Origin: Halomonas ventosae
GTDB lineage: Bacteria > Pseudomonadota > Gammaproteobacteria > Pseudomonadales > Halomonadaceae
Direction: 5' to 3'
Length of the DNA stretch: 64,000 nt
Assembly: GCF_004361885.1 (NCBI RefSeq)
Contig: NZ_SNWH01000003.1
Coordinates: 1-64,000 of the forward strand
This document shows positions 33,051 to 45,949 of the stretch, in pieces; position 1 is the stretch's first letter, and each line of letters opens with the position of its first letter. The position numbers and the translations under genes are program-made. The notes beneath the pieces were generated by a model. The model did not search any database, had not been told where the DNA came from, and saw nothing but the letters and a program-made list of their open reading frames with translations.

Positions 33051-33692
33051 TCAGGGTGCGAGACGGAAATGCTGCCAGGTGCCATCACGCCGCTCGTAGC
33101 GGACACGGTCGTGCAGGCGGCTAGGCTGTCCCTGCCAGAACTCGATCATGTCGGGGATCACTCGGTAGCCGCCCCAGTGGATGGGTCGCGGAATCTTTTG
33201 ATCCTCATAGGCGTGCTCGAAGCGCTGCTCGCGTTCGGCGAGCCAGGTGCGATCCGGGATTACCACGCTCTGGGTGGCCACCCAGGCGCCCAGCTGATTG
33301 GCACGCGGACGCGTGGCGAAGTAGGCATCCGACTCCGCAGGTGTCACCTGTTCCACACGCCCCTCGACGCGCACCTGGCGGGAAAGCGACGGCCACCAGA
33401 AGACCAGGGCCGCATGCGGTACGTTGGTCAGCTCACTGCCCTTGTGACTGTGATAATTGGTGTAGAAGACCAGCCCCTGATCATCGACGCCTTTGAGCAG
33501 CACGATACGGGCATGGGGTAATCCCTGGCTGTCGGCAGTGGCCAGGGTCATGGCGTTGCCGTCATCCCCCTCGGCATCTAGCGCCAGGGTCAGCCATTCG
33601 TCAAACAACACCATGGGCTCATCGGGGGTGGCGGACTCGTCGAGCTGGCCACCTTCATAGTCGCGCCTAATGTCGGCAATCTTGCGTGTCAT
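33051..33692 (-). CDS. pdxH: Pyridoxamine 5'-phosphate oxidase
   Basis: 213 aa, normal length. It begins with the IADIRRDYEGGQLDES segment common to PdxH. FMN and substrate blocks: AMTLATADSQGLPHARIVLL, YTNYHSHKGSEL, AALVFWWPSLSRQVRVEGRV, and the C-terminal WGGYRVIPDMIEFWQGQPSRLHDR...RLAP ending. It makes pyridoxal 5'-phosphate, used by EctB, among others. It is convergent with the Pat-type gene. Confidence 0.95.
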   Translation of the reverse strand: MTRKIADIRRDYEGGQLDESATPDEPMVLFDEWLTLALDAEGDDGNAMTLATADSQGLPHARIVLLKGVDDQGLVFYTNYHSHKGSELTNVPHAALVFWWPSLSRQVRVEGRVEQVTPAESDAYFATRPRANQLGAWVATQSVVIPDRTWLAEREQRFEHAYEDQKIPRPIHWGGYRVIPDMIEFWQGQPSRLHDRVRYERRDGTWQHFRLAP

Positions 33693-33785
33693 GACCTTCT
33701 CCTCGGATTTTGTGCCATGGTCGCCGCTCGCCGGAACGAGCTCAATACCTCGGACGGGGCAGGCAAGCGATATTTTTGGCTAAGC

Positions 33786-34133
33786 TTATGGCGTCCAGCC
33801 CAGCTGCACCATGGCCATGTAGGCGCCCGTGCCGCCGATGATCGACAGCAGGGCATTGCGCTGCCATAAATGCAGGCCCACCACTAGCAGTGAAGCGAGG
33901 ATCATTGGCCAGCCATTGGCCATGGCATTGAGCCTTCCATCGACCAATGGACGGAAGTCACGCAGGGCGTAGAGTACCAGGATCATCATCACCGCCGGCG
34001 GCAGGTAGCGACCCAGGTGCAGGATCAGCGGATGCTCTGCATGGCGTGCCAGGGCCACGAAGGGCAGCACCCGGGTGACGAAGGTTGCCGCGGCACATAC
34101 CATGATGAATTCCAGCAGCTCAAGGCCGTTCAT
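33786..34133 (-). CDS. azlD: AzlD-family branched-chain amino acid export subunit
   Basis: 115 aa from ATG 34133, overlapping the azlC stop by 4 bp. About four transmembrane helices, with the AzlD pattern AAATFVTRVLPFVALA and RYLPPAVMMILVLYAL. It works with AzlC as the two-part exporter of branched-chain or related amino acids. It is last of a wrbA-DUF2069-azlC-azlD gene run. Confidence 0.87.
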   Translation of the reverse strand: MNGLELLEFIMVCAAATFVTRVLPFVALARHAEHPLILHLGRYLPPAVMMILVLYALRDFRPLVDGRLNAMANGWPMILASLLVVGLHLWQRNALLSIIGGTGAYMAMVQLGWTP

Positions 34134-34849
34134 GGGCGATCTCCAAGCTGCCGGCGCCGATAGTCGGCCAGCAGCACCAGGCTGGCGGCGCCGATCGCCC
34201 CTAGTAGCAGGTGGCGCTCGGGCAGCACTAGCATGGCCACGAGACCGGTGATCAGGGCGACGGCGAAGGGCAGCCACTGGCGCAGCCGCCTTGCCTGCTC
34301 CAGGGTCAGCACGATGAACAGTGCGGTCAGCGCGAACTCGATACCGCGACTGTCGAACTGGAAGGTGGTGCCGATCAGCACGCCTGCGATAGACCCCAGC
34401 ACCCACCACAGCTGGTTGAGCAGGCTGATGCGAAAGGCTTGGGCGTGGTCGATACCGCGGTCAACGGCGTGAGTGGTCAGTAGCGAATAGGTTTCGTCGG
34501 TGAGGGCAAAGATGAGATACGGCTTGCGCCAACCGGCCCCCTGGAAGCGACGCAGCAGCGACAGGCCGTAGAAAAGATGGCGTGAGTTGAGCATCAGGGT
34601 GGCCACGGCCACCTCTACCAGGCCAGCTTCGCCGGCGAGCAGCGCGACAGCCAGGAACTGCCCCGCCCCGGCATAGATGAGCAGCGACATCAGCACCGCT
34701 CCCCATGCAGGGATGCCCACCTCGATGGCGAGGATGCCGAAGGCCGCTCCCAGCGGCAGATAACCGAACATCACCGGCAGGGTGGTGACGCCGGCCTCCT
34801 GCCAGGCGTGATGCTTGCGCAATATAACTCTCCTGTTCGCGTTTTTCAC
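34130..34849 (-). CDS. azlC: AzlC-family branched-chain amino acid exporter
   Basis: 239 aa with seven to eight predicted helices. The family pattern is clear: LPVMFGYLPLGAAFGILA near 24-41, LLIYAGAGQFLAVALL near 57, MLNSRHLFYGLSLL near 85, and FALTDETYSLL near 113. It pairs with AzlD to export branched-chain amino acids such as leucine or azaleucine. It follows the DUF2069 gene by only 5 bp. Confidence 0.9.
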   Translation of the reverse strand: MKNANRRVILRKHHAWQEAGVTTLPVMFGYLPLGAAFGILAIEVGIPAWGAVLMSLLIYAGAGQFLAVALLAGEAGLVEVAVATLMLNSRHLFYGLSLLRRFQGAGWRKPYLIFALTDETYSLLTTHAVDRGIDHAQAFRISLLNQLWWVLGSIAGVLIGTTFQFDSRGIEFALTALFIVLTLEQARRLRQWLPFAVALITGLVAMLVLPERHLLLGAIGAASLVLLADYRRRQLGDRP

Positions 34850-34854
34850 ATCCG

Positions 34855-35247
34855 CTAGGTGGAGCGCTGCTGGCGGCTGCGGAAGCGAGCATAGCCCGTG
34901 CAGCCAGCGAACAACACCAGCGAGACCAGCGCCTCGGCAGTGCCGCGCAGTTCCTGGCCGGGCAGGGTGGCCACCATCACCCCCTGGGTGAAGTAGAGCA
35001 GGCTGACAAAGGCCAGCCAGGCATGCCCGCGGGGTCGACGAGTGAGAAGTGAGGGCAAAAAGAGCACCAGCGGCAACACGAAGGCCACCAGCGGCAACAA
35101 GGGATTGCCATCGGTGGTTACCATGACACCCCGGTAGACCATCAGCGCCAGCAGCAGGCCGTAGCTGCCCAGCACCAGTCGGCGCGAAGCCGCCGTCAAG
35201 CGGTCAAGCCCCTTGCGGGCCTCCAGGTCTTCCAGCCACTGTTTCAT
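34855..35247 (-). CDS. DUF2069 membrane protein
   Basis: 130 aa from ATG 35247 (MKQWLEDL). Four transmembrane segments are predicted, and the pattern GNPLLPLVAFVLPLVLFLPS, RPRGHAWLAFVSLLYFTQGV matches DUF2069, a gammaproteobacterial inner-membrane family usually next to wrbA, as here. Function unknown. It starts one base after the wrbA stop and is coupled to it. Confidence 0.84.
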   Translation of the reverse strand: MKQWLEDLEARKGLDRLTAASRRLVLGSYGLLLALMVYRGVMVTTDGNPLLPLVAFVLPLVLFLPSLLTRRPRGHAWLAFVSLLYFTQGVMVATLPGQELRGTAEALVSLVLFAGCTGYARFRSRQQRST

Positions 35248-35248
35248 C

Positions 35249-35935
<687 letters not shown>

Positions 35936-35977
35936 TCATTGTAGGCCGCGGTCCAATCCTGCCACAACCGGGCTGGC

Positions 35978-36439
35978 TCAGTCGCTGCCCCTGTGGTCGG
36001 GGAAGAGGCGCTCGATGGCCCCCAGCACCGACATGATCACCAGCGCCATGAGGGTGATCATGCCGGCCAGCGCGAAGTTGTGGACCCCGGCGGAGACGCC
36101 GATGGCACCGGCCAGCCAAATCGACGCTCCAGTAGTGATGCCATGAACACTGGTACCACTATGAATGATACTGCCGGCGCCCAGAAAGCCGATGCCACCG
36201 ACCACGCCTTGGACGATACGGGTGGGGTCGATGCGTGCCGAAGGGTCGCCCTCGGCGGTACTGAACAGGATATCCAGCCCAACGATCAAGAAGGCCGCGG
36301 CCCCCAGGGCCACCAGCATGTGCGAGCGCAACCCCGCCGGCTTGCCGCGCAGCTCGCGCTCCAGGCCCAGCACCAGCGCCAGGCCGGCGGCCACGCCCAG
36401 CCGGGTGAACATGTCGAATAGTGAAATCTCGGTTTCCAT
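35978..36439 (-). CDS. MgtC/SapB-family membrane protein
   Basis: 153 aa with four to five transmembrane helices. The MgtC/SapB pattern GLERELRGKPAGLRSHMLVALGAAAFLI near 23-50 and RIVQGVVGGIGFLGAGSIIH near 75-94 is complete. The short form lacks the C-terminal ACT-like domain of true MgtC, so this is a SapB-like protein; a role in Mg2+ homeostasis is only inferred. It is a single gene. Confidence 0.88.
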   Translation of the reverse strand: METEISLFDMFTRLGVAAGLALVLGLERELRGKPAGLRSHMLVALGAAAFLIVGLDILFSTAEGDPSARIDPTRIVQGVVGGIGFLGAGSIIHSGTSVHGITTGASIWLAGAIGVSAGVHNFALAGMITLMALVIMSVLGAIERLFPDHRGSD

Positions 36440-36478
36440 GGCATCTCCCTTGACCGAACAATGGTGCGGATGAGGATC

Positions 36479-36895
36479 TCAATGGCGGCGTCGGTAGGTC
36501 CAGACGCGCCGACCATCGGCCAGTGTGACGCGAACACGGTCGTAGCGAATGCCGAGTCTTTCATAACGGTCCAGGCGTTTCAGCTCCTTGGCATCGACCG
36601 TCAATACCAGGCCCTCCACGCGTCCCTGTCGGGCCTCTTCCAGATCAAGGCCGTCGCGCCGGAATCCCTCGAGCACGGCGGGCTCGGGGTCGCCAGTGCG
36701 GCCGTAGACCAGCCAGCGCACCGGGGCATGGGTGAGAGTGCCATAAACAAAGACCCGATGGGGGCCTTGCTGAATGGGGGGCAGCTGGTCGGGGCGATCG
36801 TAGGTCCAGGGGCTGAGCATCGTCAGCCACAACCAGCCGGACAGGGCCAAGGGGGTGCCGAGGGCCAGGGCGCCCAGCCATTTGAACGCTCGCAT
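36479..36895 (-). CDS. Membrane-anchored gamma-glutamylcyclotransferase-like protein
   Basis: 138 aa from ATG 36895. One N-terminal membrane helix (FKWLGALALGTPLALSGWLW) is followed by a GGCT/AIG2-like domain starting RVFVYGTLTHAPVRW near 47, with VLEGFRRDGLDL and ELKRLDRYERLGIRYDRVRV, where the Glu/Asp near the LDxYE position would be catalytic. The family makes 5-oxoproline from gamma-glutamyl amino acids; the true substrate is unknown. The membrane anchor is uncommon for this fold. Confidence 0.78.
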   Translation of the reverse strand: MRAFKWLGALALGTPLALSGWLWLTMLSPWTYDRPDQLPPIQQGPHRVFVYGTLTHAPVRWLVYGRTGDPEPAVLEGFRRDGLDLEEARQGRVEGLVLTVDAKELKRLDRYERLGIRYDRVRVTLADGRRVWTYRRRH

Positions 36896-37010
36896 GGGAT
36901 ATCCTTGTCGCAAAACAGACGACCATCCTGCCACGACCGCGGCGGTGACTTAAGCCTTCAGGATGGCTCTGCTAGGATGAAAGCTCACCATCATGTCCAG
37001 GAGGTGCCCT

Positions 37011-37604
37011 ATGGGCCAGGCAAATCATGACGACGAGGATTTCCGGGCACTGATGGCGGATGTTCGCCCCCTGCGTCGCACTACCAACCGCGCCGATCCC
37101 GGGCGCAGGTGTCCCGAGCCCAGCGAGGCCCAACTCGCCAGGCGGCTGAGTGCTGCGGCCGAGGGAGAAGGGCGCGACTTTCTTTCCGATGATTTCGTCG
37201 AGCTGATAGCGCCTTTCGATCCCCTGGCCTTCCGGCGAGACGGCATCCAGCAGGCGGTCGTCGAGCGCCTGCGCCATGGCGGCTATCCGGTTCAGGCCAG
37301 CCTGCATCTGCTGCGCCGGCCGCTGACGGAGTGCCGAGGTCTGCTGCCAGCCTTCATCCGCGAAGCCTACGCGCACGACCTGCGCTCGGTGTTGATCGTG
37401 CATGGCCGGGGGCGCGAGATCGACAGCCCCCCCAACGTGCTGCGCTCTTACCTGGCGAAGTGGCTCGCGGCCTTCGACGAGGTCCAGGCCTTCGTCTCGG
37501 CCGGCCAGTCAGAGGGTGGCCTCGGGGCGACCTGGGTGATGCTGCGCAAAAGTCCACGGGCCAGGGCCGCCAACCGCGAGCGCCAGCAGAAGCGCCGGGG
37601 ATAA
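37011..37604 (+). CDS. Smr-domain DNA endonuclease SmrA-like
   Basis: 197 aa from ATG 37011, with AGGAGG 7 bp upstream. The N-terminal half holds the DEDFRALMADVRPLRR motif seen in YdaL/SmrA proteins. The Smr domain spans about 95-180: LHLLRRPLTECRGLL, then VLIVHGRGREIDSPPNVLRSYL near 132-153. SmrA-like proteins nick or bind branched DNA; activity is inferred. It is divergent from the cyclotransferase gene and convergent with the DUF934 gene. Confidence 0.88.
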   Translation: MGQANHDDEDFRALMADVRPLRRTTNRADPGRRCPEPSEAQLARRLSAAAEGEGRDFLSDDFVELIAPFDPLAFRRDGIQQAVVERLRHGGYPVQASLHLLRRPLTECRGLLPAFIREAYAHDLRSVLIVHGRGREIDSPPNVLRSYLAKWLAAFDEVQAFVSAGQSEGGLGATWVMLRKSPRARAANRERQQKRRG

Positions 37605-37632
37605 TGATAAAGGGGCTGCAGGATATGCACCG

Positions 37633-38181
37633 TCAGGCGCCTTTCCGCTCGCGCATCCGGCGCTCAAAGAGCGGTTCGCGCACGTCCACGGCGGGCTGGT
37701 AGCTGACGCTGAAGGCTCCCAGTGCCCGTAGGGCGTCGTCGAGGTGCTGGTCCTCGCGCAGCGCCAAGGCATCGAAGCCGCAGCGGCTCATATAGTAGAT
37801 CTGGTCGACCAAGACATCGCCGATGGCGCGAATCTCCCCCCTATAGCCGTGGCGCTCCCTGAGCAGGCGAGCCAGGGTGTAGCCGCGGCCATCGGTGAAG
37901 GTCGGGAAGTCGATGGCGATCAGTGGCGCCTCGGCGAGTTCCTCGGCAAGGGATGAGGTGAGCTCGCTATCGCTGGCAAGCCAGGGGGCCAGCTCGGGCT
38001 CGTGGGGATGTTCCCGCCACAGAGACAGGGGCACAATCACGGGACGAGTGTCCGGCAGGTGCGCTTCGCTCCGGGATAACGCCCACTTGTCCTCTGCCGG
38101 CTGTCCCAGCTTGATCAGGGTTCGGCCGGTTTCCATAAGCGAGTGCTGGGCCTGGTCGACAGGCGTTTCACGATCAGGCAT
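37633..38181 (-). CDS. DUF934 protein linked to sulfite reduction
   Basis: 182 aa from ATG 38181, which overlaps the sulfite reductase stop by 8 bp. The DUF934 core is present: LIAIDFPTFTDGRGYTLARLLRERHGYRGEIRAIGDVLVDQIYYMSRCGFDA (in parts near 88-140). DUF934 genes almost always follow cysI-type sulfite reductase genes and probably aid its assembly or electron supply. It has no recognised cofactor motif. Position supports the call. Confidence 0.88.
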   Translation of the reverse strand: MPDRETPVDQAQHSLMETGRTLIKLGQPAEDKWALSRSEAHLPDTRPVIVPLSLWREHPHEPELAPWLASDSELTSSLAEELAEAPLIAIDFPTFTDGRGYTLARLLRERHGYRGEIRAIGDVLVDQIYYMSRCGFDALALREDQHLDDALRALGAFSVSYQPAVDVREPLFERRMRERKGA

Positions 38182-39826
38182 AGACGCGTTCCTTGAAGGG
38201 CTTGAGGCCGATGCGGCGATAGGTGTCGAGGAATCGTTCATCCTCGAAGCGCTGCTCCACGTAAACCTTGAGCACCTTGTCGATCACATCCGGGATATCC
38301 TCGCGAAAGAAGGAGGGGCCGAGAATCTTGCCCAGCGAGGCATCGTCGGTGGAGTTGCCTCCCAGCGATACCTGGTAGTACTCCTCGCCCTTCTTATCGA
38401 CCCCCAGGATGCCGATATGGCCGACATGGTGGTGGCCACAGGCATTCATGCAGCCGGAGATATTGAGATCCAGCGGCCCCAGGTCGTAGAGGAAGTCGAG
38501 ATCCTCGAAGCGCTCCTGCAGGGCTTGGGCGATGGGGATCGACACCGCATTGGCCAGGCTGCAGTAGTCACCGCCAGGGCAGCAGATGATGTCGTTGAGG
38601 GTGCCCACCGTGGGGTTGGCCATGCCCAGCGTATCGAGGGCCTGCCACAGAGACTCCAGCTCGTCTACCGGGACGTCGGAGAGCACCAGGTTCTGCTCGT
38701 GGGTAACCCGGGTCTCGCCGAAGCTGTAACGGTCAGCGAGGTCAGCGATGGCTTCCATCTGGTCGGCGGTGACGTCGCCTGGCGCGTGCTCGCGGCGCTT
38801 CAATGACAGGGTAACCGCCTTGTAGCCAGCCACCTTGTGGTCGGTCACGTTGTTGGTGACGAAGCGGGCGAAGGCACGGTTCTCGCCGCGCAGCCTCTCG
38901 AAAGCGGCGATGGCCTCATCGGCCACCGGGCGCCGCTCGGGCTCGGGGAAGTGGGCCATGGCGGAGGCCACGACGCCCTCCGTCAGGGTCTGAGGACCCT
39001 CCTTGAGGTGGGCCCATTCGGCCTCGACGCGACGACGGAACTCCTCGATGCCCAGCGCCTTGACCAGGATCTTGATGCGCGCCTTGAACTTGTTGTCGCG
39101 ACGCCCGAACTGGTTGTAAACCCGCACGCAGGCTTCCAGGTAGGTGAGCAGGTGCTGCCAGGGCAGATCCTCGCGCACCACGTCGCCGATCATCGGGGTG
39201 CGTCCCAGGCCGCCACCGGCGAGCACCTTGACCTTCAGCTCACCCTTGTCGTCGCGCCACAGGCGCAGGCCGATGTCATGGACCTGGATGGCGGCGCGGT
39301 CCTCGGCCGCACCACTGACAGCGATCTTAAACTTGCGCGGCAGGAAGGCGAACTCGGGGTGCAGGGTCGACCACTGGCGGATCAGCTCGCACCAGGGCCG
39401 CGGATCCTCAACCTCGTCCTTGGCGATGCCGGCGAACTGGTCGCTGGTGGTATTGCGGATGCAGTTGCCGCTGGTCTGGATGGCATGCATCTGTACCTCG
39501 GCCAGCTCACCGAGGATGTCGGGTACATCCTCCAGCGCCGGCCAGTTCAGTTGCAGATTCTGGCGGGTGCTGAAGTGGCCGTAACCGCGATCGTAGCGTC
39601 GGGTGATCGTCGCCAGGCGCCTGAGTTGGGCGCTCGAGAGCATCCCATAGGGAATGGCGATGCGCAGCATGGGCGCATGCTTCTGGATATAGAGCCCATT
39701 CTGCAGGCGCAGCGGACGAAACTCGTCCTCGCCGAGGCGGCCGGCCAGGTAGCGATCCATCTGATCCCGAAACTGGACGACCCGCTCGTCCACGAGGGTC
39801 TGGTCGTAGGTGTCGTACCGATACAT
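38174..39826 (-). CDS. cysI: Sulfite reductase hemoprotein (CysI-type nitrite/sulfite reductase)
   Basis: 550 aa. The sirohaem and [4Fe-4S] ligands are present as CCPGGDYC (C-x5-C) near 405-412 and CMNAC (C-x3-C) near 450, followed by GHHHVGHIGILGVDK. N-terminal ferredoxin-like repeats contain RRYDRGYGHFSTRQNLQLNW. It reduces sulfite to sulfide for cysteine and methionine synthesis. No flavoprotein CysJ is adjacent, so the electron donor must be ferredoxin or lie elsewhere. A nearly palindromic AT-rich site lies upstream. Confidence 0.92.
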   Translation of the reverse strand: MYRYDTYDQTLVDERVVQFRDQMDRYLAGRLGEDEFRPLRLQNGLYIQKHAPMLRIAIPYGMLSSAQLRRLATITRRYDRGYGHFSTRQNLQLNWPALEDVPDILGELAEVQMHAIQTSGNCIRNTTSDQFAGIAKDEVEDPRPWCELIRQWSTLHPEFAFLPRKFKIAVSGAAEDRAAIQVHDIGLRLWRDDKGELKVKVLAGGGLGRTPMIGDVVREDLPWQHLLTYLEACVRVYNQFGRRDNKFKARIKILVKALGIEEFRRRVEAEWAHLKEGPQTLTEGVVASAMAHFPEPERRPVADEAIAAFERLRGENRAFARFVTNNVTDHKVAGYKAVTLSLKRREHAPGDVTADQMEAIADLADRYSFGETRVTHEQNLVLSDVPVDELESLWQALDTLGMANPTVGTLNDIICCPGGDYCSLANAVSIPIAQALQERFEDLDFLYDLGPLDLNISGCMNACGHHHVGHIGILGVDKKGEEYYQVSLGGNSTDDASLGKILGPSFFREDIPDVIDKVLKVYVEQRFEDERFLDTYRRIGLKPFKERVYA

Positions 39827-39894
39827 TCAGGCGTTCCTGCTGGTCGAAGCGGGTGAAGAGCGTATCCGTCCGGCACCATACTCTCTTCGCTTTA

Positions 39895-39922
39895 TTCTAT
39901 GAAAGAATAAATAATCATAGAA
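39895..39922. promoter_or_regulatory. Inverted repeat upstream of cysI
   Basis: TTCTATGA (39895-39902) and TCATAGAA (39915-39922) are perfect 8-bp inverted arms with a 12-bp AT-rich spacer, inside the 124-bp gap between metH and cysI. It starts 69 bp before the cysI ATG. This is a plausible dimeric-regulator site, for example CysB-like, but the regulator is not identified. Confidence 0.5.
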
Positions 39923-39950
39923 ATTTGAAAAATAGTTATTAAAAATCGTT

Positions 39951-43664
<3,714 letters not shown>

Positions 43665-43970
43665 GGGTCGAATCGATCTCCAGCGTAGGCGTCAAGGAAC
43701 GAGCCGGCAGCGGGGCGCCTGGGGGCATCTTGTCGAGGAGTGCGCTGCGGGCAGGGGCGGGCCTGGAGCGTTTGGCGCATCGGCAGGCCGTCGGGCAAGG
43801 CGGCTATCTTAGCAAAAGCCATGGCCCCGGGGCAGGGGGGCGGCTAAAACCTAGCAATTCAGTCGGGATTGTGTCGATCGCACGTGTCGCTTACCATTAG
43901 GGACATCACTTGTTCAGACCATGCCGCGCCACCTCCCCACCACGCGGGATGTCATGATAGCGAGAATACC
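43665..43970. other. 306-bp divergent spacer between metH and nfuA
   Basis: No supported gene. The 43.66-43.83 kb half is GC-rich and lies upstream of metH on the minus strand. A weak sigma-70-like pair on the plus strand, TTGTGT (43869-43874) with TACCAT 17 bp later, could serve nfuA. No terminator, cobalamin box or clear riboswitch was found by eye. A small 60-codon frame on the minus strand starting at 43822 is not supported. Confidence 0.4.
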
Positions 43971-44561
43971 ATGAGCGACAACATCCAGATCACCGACAGT
44001 GCCCAGGACTACCTTGCCGAACTGCTCGAGAAGCAGAACGTGGAAGGCATCGCGGTGCGCATCTTCATCACCCAGCCCGGCACTCCCTACGCCGAGACCT
44101 GCCTGGCCTACTGCCGCCCAGGCGAGGAAGAGCCCAGCGACGAACTGCTGGAGCTCGAGAAGATTCGTGTCTACCTGGACAAGAACAGCCTGCCCTTCCT
44201 CGAGGAGGCCGTGGTCGACTTCAATGCCGATCGCATGGGGGGGCAGCTGACCATCAAGGCGCCCAACGCCAAGATGCCCAAGGTCAATGCCGACAGCCCG
44301 CTCGAGGATCGCGTCAACTACATCCTCTACAGCGAGATCAATCCGGGGCTGGCCTCCCATGGTGGCGAGATCAAGCTGGTCGAGCTGACCGATGACCAGG
44401 TGGCGATCCTGGCGTTCGGCGGCGGCTGCCAGGGCTGCGCCGCGGTGGACCTGACCCTCAAGGATGGCGTGGAGCGCACCTTGCTGGAACGCATCCCGGA
44501 ACTCGCCGGCATCCGCGACGTGACCGATCATACCGACACGACCCACGCCTACTACCGCTAG
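43971..44561 (+). CDS. nfuA: Fe-S biogenesis protein NfuA
   Basis: 196 aa from ATG 43971; a 34-codon longer frame has no good start. An N-terminal A-type carrier-like domain without its cysteines (about 1-95; [28 protein letters not shown]) is followed by a C-terminal Nfu domain with the cluster-binding CxxC in [12 protein letters not shown] near 150. NfuA assembles and hands on [4Fe-4S] clusters. E. coli NfuA is 191 aa. No operon partner; the next gene is convergent. Confidence 0.95.
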   Translation: MSDNIQITDSAQDYLAELLEKQNVEGIAVRIFITQPGTPYAETCLAYCRPGEEEPSDELLELEKIRVYLDKNSLPFLEEAVVDFNADRMGGQLTIKAPNAKMPKVNADSPLEDRVNYILYSEINPGLASHGGEIKLVELTDDQVAILAFGGGCQGCAAVDLTLKDGVERTLLERIPELAGIRDVTDHTDTTHAYYR

Positions 44562-44647
44562 GCCGCTCGAACTCCCATCTGGAAGCACAATTCATAGCGT
44601 GCTGCTGGCTTAGACGCCCCTTTTCAGGGAAGCCTTCGGTTGTCATC

Positions 44648-44663
44648 GCGATCTGAAGATCGC
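44648..44663. other. Stem-loop between nfuA and the KfrA-like gene
   Basis: GCGATC, TGAA and GATCGC form a perfect 6-bp stem with a tetraloop in the convergent spacer between nfuA and the KfrA-like gene. There is no T-tract on either strand, so termination is doubtful. Confidence 0.3.
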
Positions 44664-44708
44664 TCCCATGCAAGTCGGTGTCCTCTTTATCCTTTTCATC
44701 TCATCCTT

Positions 44709-45743
44709 TCATCCTGCCCCTGAAGGCCCCGCTCCCGAGGGGCCTTCGTCGTTCTCGGGCACCTCTTCATGGGGTCGGGCGAGCACCGGCGCCTGCCACA
44801 GGCAGCGGTGGAGTTGGGCCTCCAGGTCGCGCAGCCGGCGAACCTGTTCCTCCAGCAGTTGCTTCTGCTCGTCGATTCGCGCCTGCATCAGCGCCTGCTC
44901 ATGCAGCAGGGTCCGGGTGCGTTCCTCGGCCTGATGGCGCGCCCACTCGGTCTCGCGGTGGCGCTTCTCCTCGTCGGTTAGGGCCGCTCGCGCCTGTTGA
45001 ACCAGCTGCTGCGCCCGCTCCAGGCGTGCCTCGAGCTGCCCCAGACGCTGAGCCTGCTGCTTGTCGGCCGCCTGGCGCTCCTGGCGTGCCTCGTCGAGCA
45101 GCCCCATGAGGCGCGCCTCGCTGCTTTCGTGACGTTTCTCCTCGCGGGCCAGGCGTTCCTGATGGCTTGAGGCCTGCTCGCTGAGCGCCTGTTGTTGCCG
45201 CTGTGCCTGGCGTTCGTGCTCTTGCTGCAGGCTTGCTAGTTGCGCCTCCAGGCGAGTCTGGCGAGCGGTGAGCTTTGCCTCGCGCTCCGCCAGCACATCG
45301 CGCTCGGTTTCACGACGCGCCAGCTCGCCGCTCTGTTCCGCGAGGCGCTGCTCGGTACGCGACAGGTGAGCTGCCAGCGCCGATTCACGCTGCTCGGCGT
45401 CCTCGGCCCGGCGCAGGGCCTCGTCGGCTTTCTCCTTCGCCGCCTCCACGCGGCCTTCGGCTTCCTGCCGATAGTGGGCAAGCGCCTCGTTGGCCGATGC
45501 CTGGGCCTTCTCCCACAGCGACTCGGCAAGTTCCTGCAGGGCCTCAGGCATGCCCCGCGGCGGAGGCAGGTCGCGGTTCTCCTCGCGCCGTGTCCGCCAC
45601 TCCCGCAGGTGCTCGCTGATGGTCGTGAAGCTGCCGGTGCCCAGCACCTCGCGCACCTTGTGTACGCTGGGCGCCTCGCCCTTTGCCAGCAGGGCATCGA
45701 CGGCCCGCTGCACATCCTCGTAACGCACGCCGCTGCGTGCCAT
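44709..45743 (-). CDS. KfrA-like DNA-binding coiled-coil protein
   Basis: 344 aa from ATG 45743, chosen over ATG 45749 because AGAGGG then has a 6-bp spacing. Residues 1-60 form a KfrA-type HTH (VRYEDVQRAVDALLAKGEAP, VHKVREVLGTGSFTTISEHL). Residues about 75-320 are a long uninterrupted coiled coil very rich in Glu, Arg, Gln and Ala. The C-terminus is a short Gly/Pro-rich tail (GPSGAGPSGAG). KfrA proteins on plasmids bind DNA as oligomers and act in segregation and self-repression. This copy is chromosomal and divergent from a tyrosine recombinase. Its role here is unknown. Confidence 0.82.
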   Translation of the reverse strand: MARSGVRYEDVQRAVDALLAKGEAPSVHKVREVLGTGSFTTISEHLREWRTRREENRDLPPPRGMPEALQELAESLWEKAQASANEALAHYRQEAEGRVEAAKEKADEALRRAEDAEQRESALAAHLSRTEQRLAEQSGELARRETERDVLAEREAKLTARQTRLEAQLASLQQEHERQAQRQQQALSEQASSHQERLAREEKRHESSEARLMGLLDEARQERQAADKQQAQRLGQLEARLERAQQLVQQARAALTDEEKRHRETEWARHQAEERTRTLLHEQALMQARIDEQKQLLEEQVRRLRDLEAQLHRCLWQAPVLARPHEEVPENDEGPSGAGPSGAG

Positions 45744-45845
45744 AGCCATCCCCTCTTGGTTCCGCCGGCGCCATTACCGGCCATCGAGCGCAGTATAGCC
45801 GCAGGAGGTCGGAATCTGAAGATTTATTACGTTTTATGTAAAGCA

Positions 45846-45877
45846 TAATTTTATTTACAAATCACATAATAAAATTA
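45846..45877. promoter_or_regulatory. AT-rich inverted repeat, putative operator of the KfrA-like/recombinase pair
   Basis: TAATTTTATT (45846-45855) and AATAAAATTA (45868-45877) are perfect 10-bp inverted arms around a 12-bp spacer. They lie in a very AT-rich 206-bp divergent spacer of an otherwise GC-rich region. Additional pieces (TGTAAA/TTTACA) lie nearby. Likely binding site for the KfrA-like protein or the recombinase. Confidence 0.55.
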
Positions 45878-45949
45878 AGATTACGCGGCTTATCTTGCTT
45901 TTATTATAGGGGAGGCCGGATACTAGCGAGTAGGGCACAAGGAGCGAAT

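Noticed and set aside
43735-43748. SAH-riboswitch-like string GAGGAGTGCGCTGC near metH
   Set aside because: It reads on the plus strand, away from metH, has two extra bases relative to the conserved core as I recall it, and the expected later conserved segment (CCAGGCTCG-like) is absent. No pairing scheme fitted well.
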